NCBI GenBank assembly: GCA_021018815.1
Contig: JAITYX010000127.1
Span: forward strand, 372,001-436,000
Length of the DNA: 64,000 nucleotides
Source of the DNA: Talinum fruticosum
Taxonomy: Eukaryota > Streptophyta > Magnoliopsida > Caryophyllales > Talinaceae
Direction: 5' to 3'
This document shows positions 11,477-22,729 of this stretch, piece after piece; position 1 is the stretch's first letter, and the number at the start of each line of letters is the position of its first letter. The notes beneath the pieces were generated by a model. That model saw only the letters and a list, made by a program, of their open reading frames with translations, made no database searches and was not told the origin of the DNA. Both the position numbers and the translations under genes were made by a program.

Positions 11477-12143
11477 TATAGTCACCTAAAATGTGTTGTC
11501 TCTAATCTCCTTTAATTCCGTATTTTATATTGTTGGCCCAATGATGAAATCTCGAGTCCTGTTTGAGGATTTGGATCACTGGATCGAATTTGATTGGTGC
11601 GACGGAAGCCGATAAACCACGAAAAACCCCAACACTAAATAAATAAGCTTTTGCCTTGGGTCAGTCCAAAATCCCTTTTTCTTTTGGACAATCCAAGCCT
11701 AGGTCGAGCCTCTAGAGATAATGGAGTCCGAGCATCGAGTACCGGGAAATTCCGAGCTTAGAATTCCGCATTTCACTTTTGTCCAATTAGGCACGGAGAT
11801 GAAGACCTCAAGATGGCATTAAGCGTTGCATTTTATGATCATAAGTATCAAAGTGCTGTGTTTAAGCTCCAAGACAGCCTCGCCCGAGACTAGGAGCTTC
11901 CTCCCTCAAAATTTCACCGTATGGTCGGCGCCCCAACCCGGAGTTTTCAAGTGAAACGCTGCGTTTTGGCTTGAAGACTCCCTTTTCAACACGTGAAGGG
12001 CACAAAACCCTAGGTAACACCGGGTGATCGGTGTGCCCTCGACCACTATTCTATTCAGTTTTATCCTATTTCATCTCGGTTCAATCTCATGATTTTTAGC
12101 CCGATTTTTTCAACTGCTTCTAAGTGGCTGGCCGAGAGTAACC

Positions 12144-12182
12144 CTAGGTCACTTGTGACCTAGCTCTCTCTCGCTATAAATA
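12144..12182 (+). promoter_or_regulatory. Tat LTR core promoter: inverted repeat plus TATA box
   Basis: A 9-bp inverted repeat, CTAGGTCAC / GTGACCTAG (12,144-12,152 and 12,155-12,163), lies 11 bp upstream of TATAAATA (12,175-12,182). Equivalent arrangements occur in the Tat LTRs at 56,333-56,370 and 62,687-62,723. The TGACC cores resemble bZIP or WRKY-type binding cores, but that is inference. Confidence 0.6.
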
Positions 12183-13464
12183 GAGAGCCTTGGCTCTCAT
12201 TTTAGTACAGACTTTAACCTATGTGTCACGCTACCAAAAATAGTTCATACAGACTTTCTTCTATTCATTATGTTACGTGAAAGCTAACCGGAAGGCTTAC
12301 TCCTTAAATGTTACGCTATCGAAATTCGACTAAGAGCTGCTGAATAGTCCCTTCGTATTTTAATCTCTTGGTCCCTTTTCGACTTATTTCCACTCTATTC
12401 TTCATCCTTACCACCTCCGAACCATAATACTCCATCATCAATCATTTCACCTACACTCAAAACTCACAAAAAGCCCCTTTCTTGATTCACCGCCATCGCG
12501 TCACCGCATTCGATACGGAGATCCGGATCGACAGGTGGGACAACCCGAGGGCATCAATTCGACCTTCAAATGGTTATTTATTGTCCGTTTCTTTTGTCGC
12601 CTTCTATATAGTGTAAAAGAGTTGTATAGCTTTTATTTCCTCCCTTCCCGATGTAATCCTTTAAATTTCTCGCTTTTCTTTTCTTTTTTTTACTTGCTTT
12701 ACCGATTTCCTTTTTATTCGCTTTTACGACTTTCTGTCATGTTTTGGTTGCTTTAAAATTTTGATTTAGCTTTTTGTTTGCTTGTGTTTAGTACGTTATT
12801 CTTATTCACTACTCAACCTAGTAATGGTCGTCTTTGGATGGGCGGAACGGAAGGGTTTATCCCTATGTTTCATACCCTTGCCCCCGAATCCGATTCTCGG
12901 TTCTAAGACCGATGGAGTCGGTTTTAAGCCTTTTTCAGTCTTAGTTTTGTCATACTAAGATTGGAAGGGCAAAAAAATTTATGTTTTTGTTGGTTTTTCT
13001 TTCCTAAAAATGACTAGCAACTCCTCTTTTTATTTATTTCTATTCAAAATACATCTCTATTTTTTCGATTGTAGGTAAAAAACTTAGGGCTTCGAACATG
13101 CCAGCCGGGCCAAAGGCCGAGGCTGATTTCTTCATCCGTGGCTTGTGGCCGGGTCAATGGCCATGGCTTGGGTCCAAACTTGTGTTTTCACACTAGTTTG
13201 GCCCCTAAAGCTTCACAGCAAATTTAAAACCCTAATTTTATTTATTTTGTTCGGTTAAGAAACAATATCCCGAGACTTCGAAAATAATTAATAAAACTAT
13301 CAATCAAGTTGATTTAATCCGTAACTTAACTTAATAAAATTTGGAACTCTAAATAAGAGGTCAATCCCCACTTTTAAAAATCAATTTTCAAAACCCTAAA
13401 ATCATTTCCAACCCCTTTTAATTAAAAACCTACGTTAGTTCGTGGGAAGCTCGGCCCAGGCGAT

Positions 13465-13469
13465 TCTTC
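13465..13469. repeat. Copia-1 target site duplication, left
   Basis: TCTTC precedes the Copia-1 LTR and recurs exactly at 24,298-24,302 after the other LTR. This fixes both element ends. Confidence 0.9.
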
Positions 13470-15028
13470 CGAAGGTTTGCTCGGGGAGAGTCCGAGTCAC
13501 CCTAGAGGGGGTGAATAGGGTGATGGAAAATTCTTTGCGAAAACACACACCTTTTGACGAAAAGAGGCAAAGATAGTTTCGAGTCTAAGCACGGGGTCGG
13601 AAAATCTTGGACACGGAATGCGATGAATCGAGTAAACAAGTACAGCAGGTGCATCTGAGTCTAGAATGAACTCGGAAAGAGAACACGAGAGATTTTACGT
13701 GGAAACCCTCCCGGGGCAGAAAACCACGGCCCGTGTCAATCCGGACACAAAGTCAAATCCACTATTTTGAGTCCACAAAATAACGTGAGCCGACCGAACT
13801 AGAGCTGCTCCCTTGGACAACTCTATACAAGTTTTCCTAGACTCGAAGTTACCTTATTTGATCTAGTACTTCCTAGCTGAGATAACCCTTACAGCTAGGG
13901 ACAACTAAGCTGAGTTAACCTTTACAGCTTAGTCAAGGGACCTTACAAAGAATGTAAGAAGAGTTTGTAACTAAGTACAAGACCTTACAACTCGAAAGTA
14001 ATGAATTACAAAGTGGGAGTTGTAAGTTGAAGATTGTGAGTAAATACAATAACTTTGATCAAGTAAGAGTATAGACAATATGTTCGGCAACCTTCAAGTC
14101 TTGTGAAGTGGCTTCTATTTATAGATAACCAAGCGAGTAGCCGTTATCTTCATCTGCGACCGAGAGTCCTCTGTGACCGTTGTGAAAGGCTTTACGAGTC
14201 ACTCCGAAAGTATCCGTTGAAATATGGACGTTGGACAACAGTTTAACTCTCTTGGAAGTCCCAAAATCATCGGTTGTGTCTTGATAAATGTGGTGGAAAC
14301 CACCGTTAAGCTTAGCGTTCCAGTTTTCCGGATATGGAAGCGGACGGCTTCGACACAATCTTACGAGACTAAAGTAGGGAAGATGAAAAGCCATATCTCG
14401 CTGGTGATTTGACGTTCGAAGCCGGCTACTTTTGTAGTTTGAAAAGATATCCTCGATTGAATAACCTACAAAAGTAAAAACACCTTTGGTTCTCAAAGTA
14501 TAAAATACTTTGGTCCAAGGTTAGACACATATAATAAAATAATTATTAAAATTACGCAATTGATTATCCGAGTCGGAAAAAAATGGAATTTTCGAGTCTA
14601 ATATCCATGATACTCGGAATTCCATATGACTTATTCTTAGGTAAAGAATCAAGTTCTATAACGAATATCGAGTGGGAAAAACTTGATATAGACTAAGCAT
14701 GAAATGAACTACGAATGCTGACTATGCAAACAATAAATTAGATAACCACAAGTCGATTCCGAGTGAGAAGCGGCAGAATGCTGATACACTCAAAATGCGA
14801 ATAGTCCGAGTGAGAGTGGACTCGGAATAAAGAACCGGTTTTACGAGTCGCTAGCGAAAAGCAATAATTGAAGGCCGAAACACTTAGAGAAAAATACTAT
14901 TTTACTCAAGTAAGTTTCTAAGTCACGAGAGAATGCCTTGGAATCAAAACTTTATATAAATAACATCGTTATACCTGATTCCTTTTGCATGACTCGAGAG
15001 AGATATGGAGCGAGTGTCCGAGTCTTCA
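13470..15028 (-). repeat. Copia-1 3' LTR
   Basis: In element orientation it begins TGAAGACTCGGACAC at 15,028 and ends GCAAACCTTCG at 13,470, where the terminal CA has become CG. It is nearly identical to the right LTR apart from scattered small indels. A TATAAATAG box on the minus strand lies at 14,116-14,123. Short open frames within it are not genes. Confidence 0.9.
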
Positions 15029-15042
15029 ATCTCCCCCTTTTG
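15029..15042 (-). promoter_or_regulatory. Copia-1 polypurine tract
   Basis: The minus strand reads AAAAGGGGGAGAT directly before the 3' LTR. This is the expected primer site for plus-strand DNA synthesis, and the G-run matches SIRE-type tracts. From 15,043 to 15,567 there is only 3' untranslated sequence. Confidence 0.85.
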
Positions 15043-15567
15043 ATGAAAGGCATTCCATACTTAAACGAAACTTTTGTTAGAGGAAAATAGATTCATTACG
15101 AGTAGTTCGCTTATGAAAAGGCATAGTGAGTAGATCGGAAGCGATATATAATATATCGAGCAAAAATGAAATACGAGTATGCTTTAACAATAACTCGAAA
15201 TATAAAGAACTCAGAAATTAGTAATGAAATGCATCACTTCATTAAAAAGAAATTTCAAGGGAATAAACTCCCCTAAACAAGACAACCAGTTTCTACATTT
15301 CTCCCCCTTGCCTTTCAGCAAAAACAAGAAACAAAAAGAAGGAAGAAAAGTACAAGTAATACACATAAGTTGTGCGGACAAAAGGAAAAATTTGAAAGAA
15401 GAAATTCGGAGACAGCGAGGAATTGTGACTCGGTGCATGGCTCCAACTAGGAAGGAGGGATTTCGAGTGGAGGCGGAGGTGCGCGGCGGCTGATACGATC
15501 TTGACGATGTGCTTAGAGCGCGGCGAAGGGAGAACCGGAATAGTTCTCGGGGCGCGGCTACGAGTGG

Positions 15568-17037
15568 CTAACCCGAAGAGAGTGGATCGAGGGTTCTTCC
15601 CTTGGGACCTCGGGGGCTGGAGAGGCTGCTCCGGGCGACTCGGCTGGAGGAGCGAGATCTTCTAACCCACTCGAGGCTGGCATGCGAGCTGAGTACTGAC
15701 AATTTGAGCTTGGGGGCGGTCGCCACGGCCTCTTCTTCCCTTTGCCGGAAGGGCTGCTTCAGCCGCGGGTTCCTCGGCATCCTCCGCTACATCTGCGGCT
15801 TCTTCCTCTGCTTCCTCGGCTTCCTCAGCTGTCCAGGAGGTCGGGCTCGGGCTCGAAGACGCCTCGGATGTGTCCGAGTCATCCGGGTCTGAGCCGCCTT
15901 GGACCTTCTCTCTCCGAGGAGCTCGGCCATCTCCTTCTGCTCCTTAACCAGCTCTCTCATCTCAAGAACGAGAGACTGCTGCTCTCGAGTTGGGGCTGGC
16001 CGGTCTTTTGGTTGATGGTCAAACCACGAAGAACAGACTTGAAAGCCACGGCCATGTCTCCGAGTTCGGAAGACATAGAGCTGATCTTGTCCATGAAAAT
16101 AGGGGACAAGAAGGCGGAGAGAGTTTTGGAAGCACCGGAGGTGGAGGCACCACCAGGTGAAGAGGGAAGAGGAAGAGGGGTTGATTTACGAGTGCGAGGT
16201 GGAGAAGGAGGCCTCGGCTACGAGTTGTGAACCCGGACACCGGGGTTAGTTTCTCGGTATTCGTACCCACGGAGTTCCTTCTTGCCGACCACAATGGCCA
16301 CCTCGGACACCGCGTTAGGGTCGAGAGGGAAGAGGAACTTGGAATTGTTTGAAGACAAGGGTGAGAAGAGCACCGAAAGGAAGGGAGGTGTTCTTCTTGG
16401 TTTGGAGTTGAGCTGGCACGGCGGCCATACGCTCAATGATGGAGGGAAGAGGTCGACTTCGTATCCCTCCGGGATATCGAAGAGGGCTTTGAGGTGCTTG
16501 GAGTTGGGGTTCTCCTTGCTAGAATGCTTGTGAGAAGAAGGTTCTCATCAGCGGGAAACACTGAAGCTCGGCTTCGACTTCAAGCGAGTCACGGAAAAGT
16601 TCTTTCCGGACCCGAGGAATTCTTTAGCATACTTTTCAAAGAAGTCGTCGGCGACTTCGGTGAAAGGGATAGGGTTACTTGTTCAAGAAGAGAGAAGAAA
16701 CTTTGAACAATCGGTGAAGGAGGGAGGTGTTGATACTGACAGTAATGTTACGAACCCGAGAGGTTAGAACATTTTCGGAGTGGGAGAGATGAGTATAAAA
16801 CTCGGAAACGAGTTCGAGGATAGATGAACTCAGCTGAAACACAAGAAAGGGTAGACTCAGGTGGTTTAAATGTTGGACAACCAGGAGAATTTGGTTGTTG
16901 GGAAGAACTTGTCGTCCAGCGCAAGGTCTTTGGGTGACAATGGGTTTAGAAGGGGTTGAACTTTACGGCTTATTGGTGCGAGGCTTTTTAGAGGATGAAG
17001 AAACACGAAAATCGGGATGGTTTCCTCTTTTAGGCAT
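15568..17037 (-). pseudogene. Copia-1 extra 3' ORF (envelope-like position)
   Basis: Downstream of pol, an ATG at 17,037 opens MPKRGNHPDF, matching the start MPKRG of the same ORF in Copia-2 (48,593). Recognisable pieces, spread over shifting frames, are: VSEFYTHL; INTSLLHRLF; NPGVRVHNS; and a basic Ser/Arg-rich end near 15,570-15,780. In Copia-2 the same order appears in clearer form. SIRE-lineage Copia elements usually carry an ORF here, often called envelope-like, whose role is unproven. Parts also recall the putative plant transposon protein domain (EFYA.. and INIALLHKLF..). Stops and frameshifts prevent expression. Bases 17,038-17,677 are spacer to pol. Confidence 0.6.
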
Positions 17038-17677
17038 GGTGAGAGATGAAAAGATGAAACTTTTCGAAAGAGAAAGAGAAGGAGGTGTAGAAGAGAGGAT
17101 AATGAAAATGGTAGAAGAAAAGAGATGAGAGCGATCGAAACTTACGAGAGAGTGAGAGAGTGCTTCTTCGACGTCTACGGACGATCGGGGAACACTGTTC
17201 ACGTAGAGAGCTTCCGCGAGAAGAGTTTCGTTTGAGAGGGAAGGAGTTTTAGAATATCGAGATAAAGATGGATAGTCGTTATTTATAGAGAATACGCGCG
17301 CCGTTCACTATTCGTTTAGTAACTCCGTTACGACTTAGCTCTGTCCATCGGTCATTAATGCCGGTGTGACGGTTCTTCTTCAATGGTTGAGATATCGGCG
17401 GTTTGAAATCTGCGGCTAAGATCCGATCACGGCGCTCAAGAAAGAGAAGGAAAAAGATTTTGAAATTATAATCCAGAAACTCTCCATTGTTCTAGAGATA
17501 GCTTGAGAAAATTTGATGTCCAACTTTCTCTACGTCCGAGTTTGACTCCGAAAGAATTCCGAGTGACTCGAAACACGAAATAACTATCAGCCCGAGTATC
17601 ACGTGATCAAGCTGAACTAATGGTTATTAACAACGAAAGCACATAGCATAGAAATATTCAAGAATCATAACACAAAA

Positions 17678-18300
17678 CTAAGCATTTAACATACCAAGCT
17701 CATTCCGAATAAAGCGAAATTGATCTTCACTAAGAGGCTTAGTAAAGATATCAGCTAATTGAAGATTAGTAGGAATGAACTCAAGTGTAATATCACCCTT
17801 TTACGAGTGATCGCGTAAGAAGTGATACCGACCTCAATATGCTTTGTTTTTAGTGCTTGGACAGGATTCTTAGTGATGCTGGATTGCGCTTTGATTGTCA
17901 CACTTGATTGGAGCCGAGTTGAAAAATAGTTCAAGATCCTTCAAGTGTTGTTTTATCCGAGAGAATACGAGCGTAACAAGCTCCGGCGGCAATATATTCA
18001 GCTTACGCGGTTGATAGAGCTACTGAGTTTTGCTTCTTTGAGTGCCGAGGATATTAGGGATTGACCCGAGAAATTGGCAAGCTCCGGATGTGCTCTTTCG
18101 ATCAACTTTGTATCCTGCATAGTCTGCGTCCGAGTACCTAGTCGAGTCGGTTACGAGTCTCGGAGTACCACGAGTCCTAGATTACGAGTGCTGCAAGATA
18201 TCTCGAATACTCTCTTCACCGCGAGTGAGATGTGATTCTTTTGGATTAGCTTGAAATCGTGCGCATAAGCAAACACTGAACATTATATACGGCCTGCTTG
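17678..18300 (-). pseudogene. Copia-1 RNase H domain
   Basis: This is the C-terminal end of Copia pol. The DRKSTSGACQFLG and LSTAEAEY-like region of Copia RNase H is recognisable in changing frames. It finishes with DIFTKPLSEDQFRFIRNELG and a stop at 17,678. RNase H removes the RNA template during reverse transcription. Frameshifts separate it from RT. The matching region of Copia-2 is 49,162-49,780. Confidence 0.75.
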
Positions 18301-19400
18301 AAGTAAGATATAGCGGTGATCCAATCATACCCCGATAGAGTTTCGATCTCTTGCTTTACCTGCCTCATCCGAGTCGAAGCTTTATCTTGCTTGCTCATAG
18401 GAGTAGATGCGTGCTTTGCATCTTGAAGTTTGTATTTCTTCAGCGAGTTCCTTGGTGTATTTTGATTGATGAATAAAGATTCCATCTTTGTCTTGTTTGA
18501 TTTGCAACCCAAGGAATAAATTGAGTTCTCCCATCATACTCATTTGGAACTCTTGACTCATCAACTCGAGAAAATTCTCGACACAGAAATTCATTAGTAG
18601 AACCAAAAATAATATCATCAACATATATTTGAACAATGAGAAAATCTTTCCCTTTGGTCTTTATGAATAGAGTCTTGTCGATCCGACCTCTTTTGAAATC
18701 ATTTTGAACCAGGAAGGCTGCTCAATCTTTCATACCAAGCTCTAGGGGCTTGCTTAAGACCATAGAGAGCCTTTTGAAGTTTGAAAACGTGATTTGGAAA
18801 TTACGAGTTTTCAAAACCAGGAGAGTCTGCTCGACATAAACTTCTTCTTCAATAAAACCATTGAGAAAGGCACACTTAACATCCATTTGATATAATTTAA
18901 TATGCATGCGAGGATGCAAATGCCAACGAGTATTCTAATGGCTTCTATTCTAGCTACTTGGTGTAAAGGTTTCCCCACAATCAATTCCTTCTTCTTGATT
19001 GTAACCTTGAGCTACAAGTCTAGCCTTGTTTCGACTACTACTCCACCCTCATCCAGTTTGTTTTTGAAAACCCATTTGGTTCCTATAGCTGGGTGGTCGG
19101 AAGGTCGATTGGTCGAGTCCGGACTTGGTTTCTTTCGAATTGATTCAGCTCCTCTTGCATGGCCTCTACCCATTCGGGTTCATTAAGGGCTTCTAGTGCA
19201 TTTTTGGGCTCGATTAATGAAATGAATGCGGTGAATGCACATAGATTATGAAGAGAAGAACGAGTTCTTACCCCACTATTGATATCGGAGATGATGTTTT
19301 CTTGGGGATGACTGGGAGTAAATTTGAATGCTTTACCAGTTCTTTGATTCACCAGGTTTGTGGGCTGAATTGCTTGATCTTCAGCAGCTTGTTACGAGTC
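18301..19400 (-). pseudogene. Copia-1 reverse transcriptase
   Basis: Copia RT motifs occur in order: EWVEAMQEELNQFERN near 19,150; IKLYQMDVKCAFLNGFIEEE with the first catalytic Asp (MDVK), near 18,890-18,840; the active-site YVDDIIFGSTN near 18,620; then MSMMGELNLFLGLQIKQDKD and HQSKYTKEL. The YVDD catalytic pair is intact. Frame changes occur between YVDD and GELN, where the DNA has TCGAG insertions relative to the family pattern, and again after KEL, where CTCG replaces CTG. RT copies the element RNA into DNA. No frame spans the domain. Confidence 0.85.
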
Positions 19401-20459
19401 ATCCTCTTCATTGACTTGTTCATTCTAAGTGAACTCTTGAGCTATTTCATTCGACCTTCCTCGTTACGAGCGATCTCCTTCGAGTCTTTGTAAGCTCATC
19501 TTCGTCATCATCCTTTACGAGCTTCGGTTCGAGTATGAAGATTCACTTGGTTTTTCTGTTCAAGCTCATCAAACACTACGTGGATACTTTCTTCCACTTT
19601 GTTAGTTCTCTTGTTGAGGATACGGTAAGCTTTGCTATGAGAGGAGTAACCTAGAAAAATACCTTCGTCGACCAGAGCATCAAACTTGGTCGGATGATCC
19701 TTACCATTGTTGTGGACAAAGCACTTACATCAGAAAGATGCGAAATAGGAAATATTTGGCTTCCTCCCTTTGTAGAGCTCATAAGGTGTTTTCTTCGAAG
19801 GGGTCCGATGAGGCATCGATTGAGAGTGTAGTTGGCCGTGTTTACTGCCTCCGCCCGGAAATAGTAAGGCAAGTTGTGTTCAATCATCATCGTCCTTGCT
19901 ATCTCTTCAAGGGTTCTGTTCTTTCTCTCAACTACTCCATTCTGTTAAGGAGTTACAGGTGCTTGAGAAGTTGTGAGAAATTCCATTCTTGTCACAAAAC
20001 TACGAGAATTCGAGTAATCGAACTCCCTTCCATGGTCGGTTCGAATCTTTTGAATCTGAGTGCAGGACTCCACTTGAATCTTTCTACGAGCTTGCTGAAC
20101 TCCTTGAAGGCTTCATTCTTATGCTTGAGAAAACACACCCAGGTAAATCTTGAAAAATCATCAATGATAACAAGTATGTAAGATTTACCTCAGAGACTCT
20201 TCACAGGAATCTCGCCACATAGGTCCATATGCAGTAATTCAAGCACGTTGGATGTGGAAGCTGTCTTCAGAGATTTGAATGAAGATCCGACTTGTTTCCC
20301 TCGGTGCATGCTTCACATACTTTATCCTTCTCAAACGCACGATTAGGTAATCCTCTAACCGGATGATGAGATGCAAGCTTTTTGATAGTATGCATGCTAA
20401 TATGACCTAATCTACGATGCCAAGTCCAAGAGTCATCTTGAAGAGATGCTTTCAAACAG
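19401..20459 (-). pseudogene. Copia-1 GAG-pre-integrase and integrase
   Basis: The segment at 20,455-20,267 gives TWHRRLGHISMHTIKKL followed by CEACTEGNKS, the GAG-pre-integrase and zinc-binding region (HHCC type). Downstream, the integrase core is readable in broken frames: SYILVIIDDFSRFTWVCFL, then NGVVER-type sequence near 19,930, then TANYTLNRCLIGPLRRK near 19,830 and FGCKCF-like sequence near 19,730. The last parts approach DEG.FLGYS near 19,650. Integrase would join cDNA to the host chromosome. Several stops make it inactive. Confidence 0.8.
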
Positions 20460-20815
20460 GATAAATTCGACTTGGGTCAAAAAGAGGGATGATGTAGGTA
20501 TTACCCGATCTCTTACCCGAGAGTTTTACCTCTTTGGTGATCTCATCCGTGATGTAGCACTTGGATTGAGTGAATTTTACCTCTTGACCTTTGTCACATA
20601 GCTGGGATATGCTAAGTAGGTTGTACTTTAGTTCTTTGACAAGGTAGACTGGGCTCACCAGATTGTTTTCATTACCAATCTTCCCAATGCCCACTATCTT
20701 GCCTTTCTTTGTCATCACCAAAGGTCACCTTTCCTCCTTTATATGACTCCGGCTCGGAAAAGAGTCCTTGGTCACCTGACATATGTCGAGAACATCCGCT
20801 GTCCAGGTACTAGTG
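20460..20815 (-). pseudogene. Copia-1 aspartic protease
   Basis: Minus-strand translation gives LDSGCSRHMSGDQGLFSEPE, the Copia protease active site (DSG at 20,803-20,795), then SYKGGKVTFGDD. A frameshift follows. The next frame, to 20,460, reads GKIVGIGKIGN, VYLVKELKYNLLSISQLCDK and VKFTQSKCYI, the usual Copia protease C-terminal half. The enzyme would cleave the Gag-Pol polyprotein. The catalytic triplet is intact but the frame is not. Confidence 0.85.
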
Positions 20816-22670
20816 TCCTTTTGATCTTTTCGAGAGACCTGCAAAACAGAGAGAATCTAACCCTTCTCACTTCCTCTAACAAACCCGAGTAACATTCCTT
20901 ATTGTGGTCCTTTTACGAGGAAGAAGGTGCTTCGGAACCCGATTTGAATGACTTTGGGTTTAGTCCGATTCCGAGTTTTCTTTTTCTTAGAGAAGCTGAG
21001 TCTGTGTCTCTTTCCTTTTAAAAACCTTTCCTTTTGAAACATAGGAAAATGGTTTCTTTTTGTAAATAAGTCCGGGCTTAGTCCTCCTTTCATTCTTGTG
21101 AATGGGACCATGCTCGGCCTTTTTGAACTTCACGGTTACGGAATCCTTTTGAACAATTACGAGTAAGAATTAGATTCTTCCTCCTTGTTGAAACCAAGAC
21201 CTTCTTTTCTAAAAGAGACACATTGTGATCCTAAGAGCATATCAAGGTTCTTACGTCCTTGAGTAAACCTTAAAACTAGATGTTGAGACTCGGTGAGCTT
21301 ACGTTTCGATTGCTCATTTTCTTTTACGAGTAACTCGGACTCGGTCTCATTAGTTTGAGCACTTGTCTTGAGTTCTCCGAGTGTGAGTCTCGGTTTTCCA
21401 ATTCGTTTTTAAAGAAGTGCTCTCGAAGTGATTGACTCAAGTTGTCCCTTGAAATGAGAAGAATCGGAATTGGACTTTTCTTCCAAAGTAAAGATATATT
21501 TAGCTAAATCAACTTTGGAGAATTTGAGGAAGTAGTTTATTACCTCTTGAGGATCGGTTTCCTCATTATACGAGTGCGTATCCGAGTCGACTCTTTTTCA
21601 GCTTACGAGTCGGTGATTGCCATCGGACACTTTGAGTCATCCGAATCCTCGTCGTCTTCGAGATAAATCCTCATCGCTCCATGTTGCCATCATGGCCTTT
21701 TTCTTCTTCTGTCCCGTCTTCGTTTTGGACGAGTCCTTGACTATGTGGTCTTTGTTGCCACATTCAAAACATCCAGAATTCTTAGACAAAGATAACTTTG
21801 AAGGAGAAGAAAACTTACCTTTTCTATCTCTCTTGTCTTTCTTGTAGAATTCTTCTTTTGGTCTTTTGTCCCATCTTTTGTGCTTCATCATTTTCTTGAA
21901 GCCTCTTGCAATGAGTGCCATGGGATCATCTTCGATTCGGAGGAGCTCGGAATTGCTTCTTTGGATTACGAAGCTTTAAGCGCAATGTTCCTTTTGGAAG
22001 TACCCTCAGCATCTTCTTCTTCCAAGTGTATCTCATGAGTCGAAGCTTTCAGATGAGCTCGTCGGCTTCAAGAGTGAGAGGTTACGAGCCTCTTCTATGG
22101 CGAGTCACCTTAGGACCCCATCGTCTCTTGGGTAGGCTTATGAGAATTTTTCGACACATTTCTTCATGGAAGATTTTCTTTCCCGGAGATTTGAGATTGT
22201 TGGTCATCTCGGTGAAACGTATGAACATCCGAGTAATGTTCTCTTACGGCTCCATTTTGAAAAGCTCATATTTGTGAAGATACTTGGTCGATCTTTGCTT
22301 GTCTCACCGACTTGTACCTTCGTAGGTGTTGACCGAGTGTCCCACACCTCTTTAGCGAGTCACGAGGCAGAGACTCGATTATATTCTTACGAGCTTATGG
22401 CGCACATGAGGATGTTCATGGCTTTGAAGTTCTTTACGAACTTCTCTGCCTGCTGGCGTGAACTCAACCTTTGTCTTGGGAAGGATTACGAATTCATCTG
22501 TCTTTGTTGGAATGTAGTTTCCTTGTTGTATGATTTCCCATACTTCTTCATCGTGATCCATGAGGAAACATTCCATAAGCTTCTTCCAGGTGACCGAAAT
22601 TTGAACCTTTGAATTTTGGTGGCCTGTTGGAAGATCTACCTTCGTTGAACTCTCCGGTGTTACGAGCCAT
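20816..22670 (-). pseudogene. Copia-1 gag with zinc knuckle
   Basis: The ATG at 22,670 opens MARNTGEFNEGRSSNRPPKF, a typical Copia gag start (family form NRPPxFxGxNYxYWKxRM). A second frame carries ECFLMDHDEEVWEIIQQGNY. Further on, near 22,330-22,100, is a UBN2-like gag region (EVWDTL, KTYEGTS). A CCHC-like knuckle at about 21,771-21,730 reads CFECGNKDHIVKDS: the last Cys is replaced by Ser, so zinc binding would be impaired. Between 21,600 and 20,820 there is only degraded gag-protease linker. Gag would form the virus-like particle. At least four frame breaks are evident. Confidence 0.75.
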
Positions 22671-22710
22671 CCGATCTTTAAACCTTTGGACTGTTAGATC
22701 CTTTACGAAA

Positions 22711-22729
22711 GGCTAGGCTCGATACCAAT
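22711..22729 (-). promoter_or_regulatory. Copia-1 primer-binding site (initiator tRNA-Met)
   Basis: Two bases after the 5' LTR the minus strand reads TGGTATCGAGCC. The usual Copia site, complementary to initiator tRNA-Met, is TGGTATCAGAGCC, so CAGAG has become CGAG. This is a loss in a site under strong constraint and fits the CGAG anomaly described in the findings. Confidence 0.85.

Larger units (their letters stand above)
11477..13469 (+). mobile_element. Tat LTR (copy E), main part
   Basis: It starts TATAGTCACCTAAAA, matching the Tat LTR start TGTAGACACCTAAAA read from the minus-strand copies ending at 57,031 and 63,316. It is collinear with those copies throughout: GTGCGACGGAAGCCGATAAA near 11,597, the TATA region near 12,175, the GGAACGGAAGGG segment near 12,845 and GTGTTTTCACAC near 13,182. 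Its last 20 bp were displaced to 24,303-24,322 by the Copia insertion. With the integrase at 1,336 in the same orientation, it is best read as the 3' LTR of the left-hand Tat element. A minor open frame at 12,535-12,756 is not a gene. Confidence 0.8.

Noticed and set aside
15224..17128. Plus-strand open frames across the Copia-1 extra ORF
   Set aside because: Shadow frames opposite the minus-strand ORF; composition explains them.
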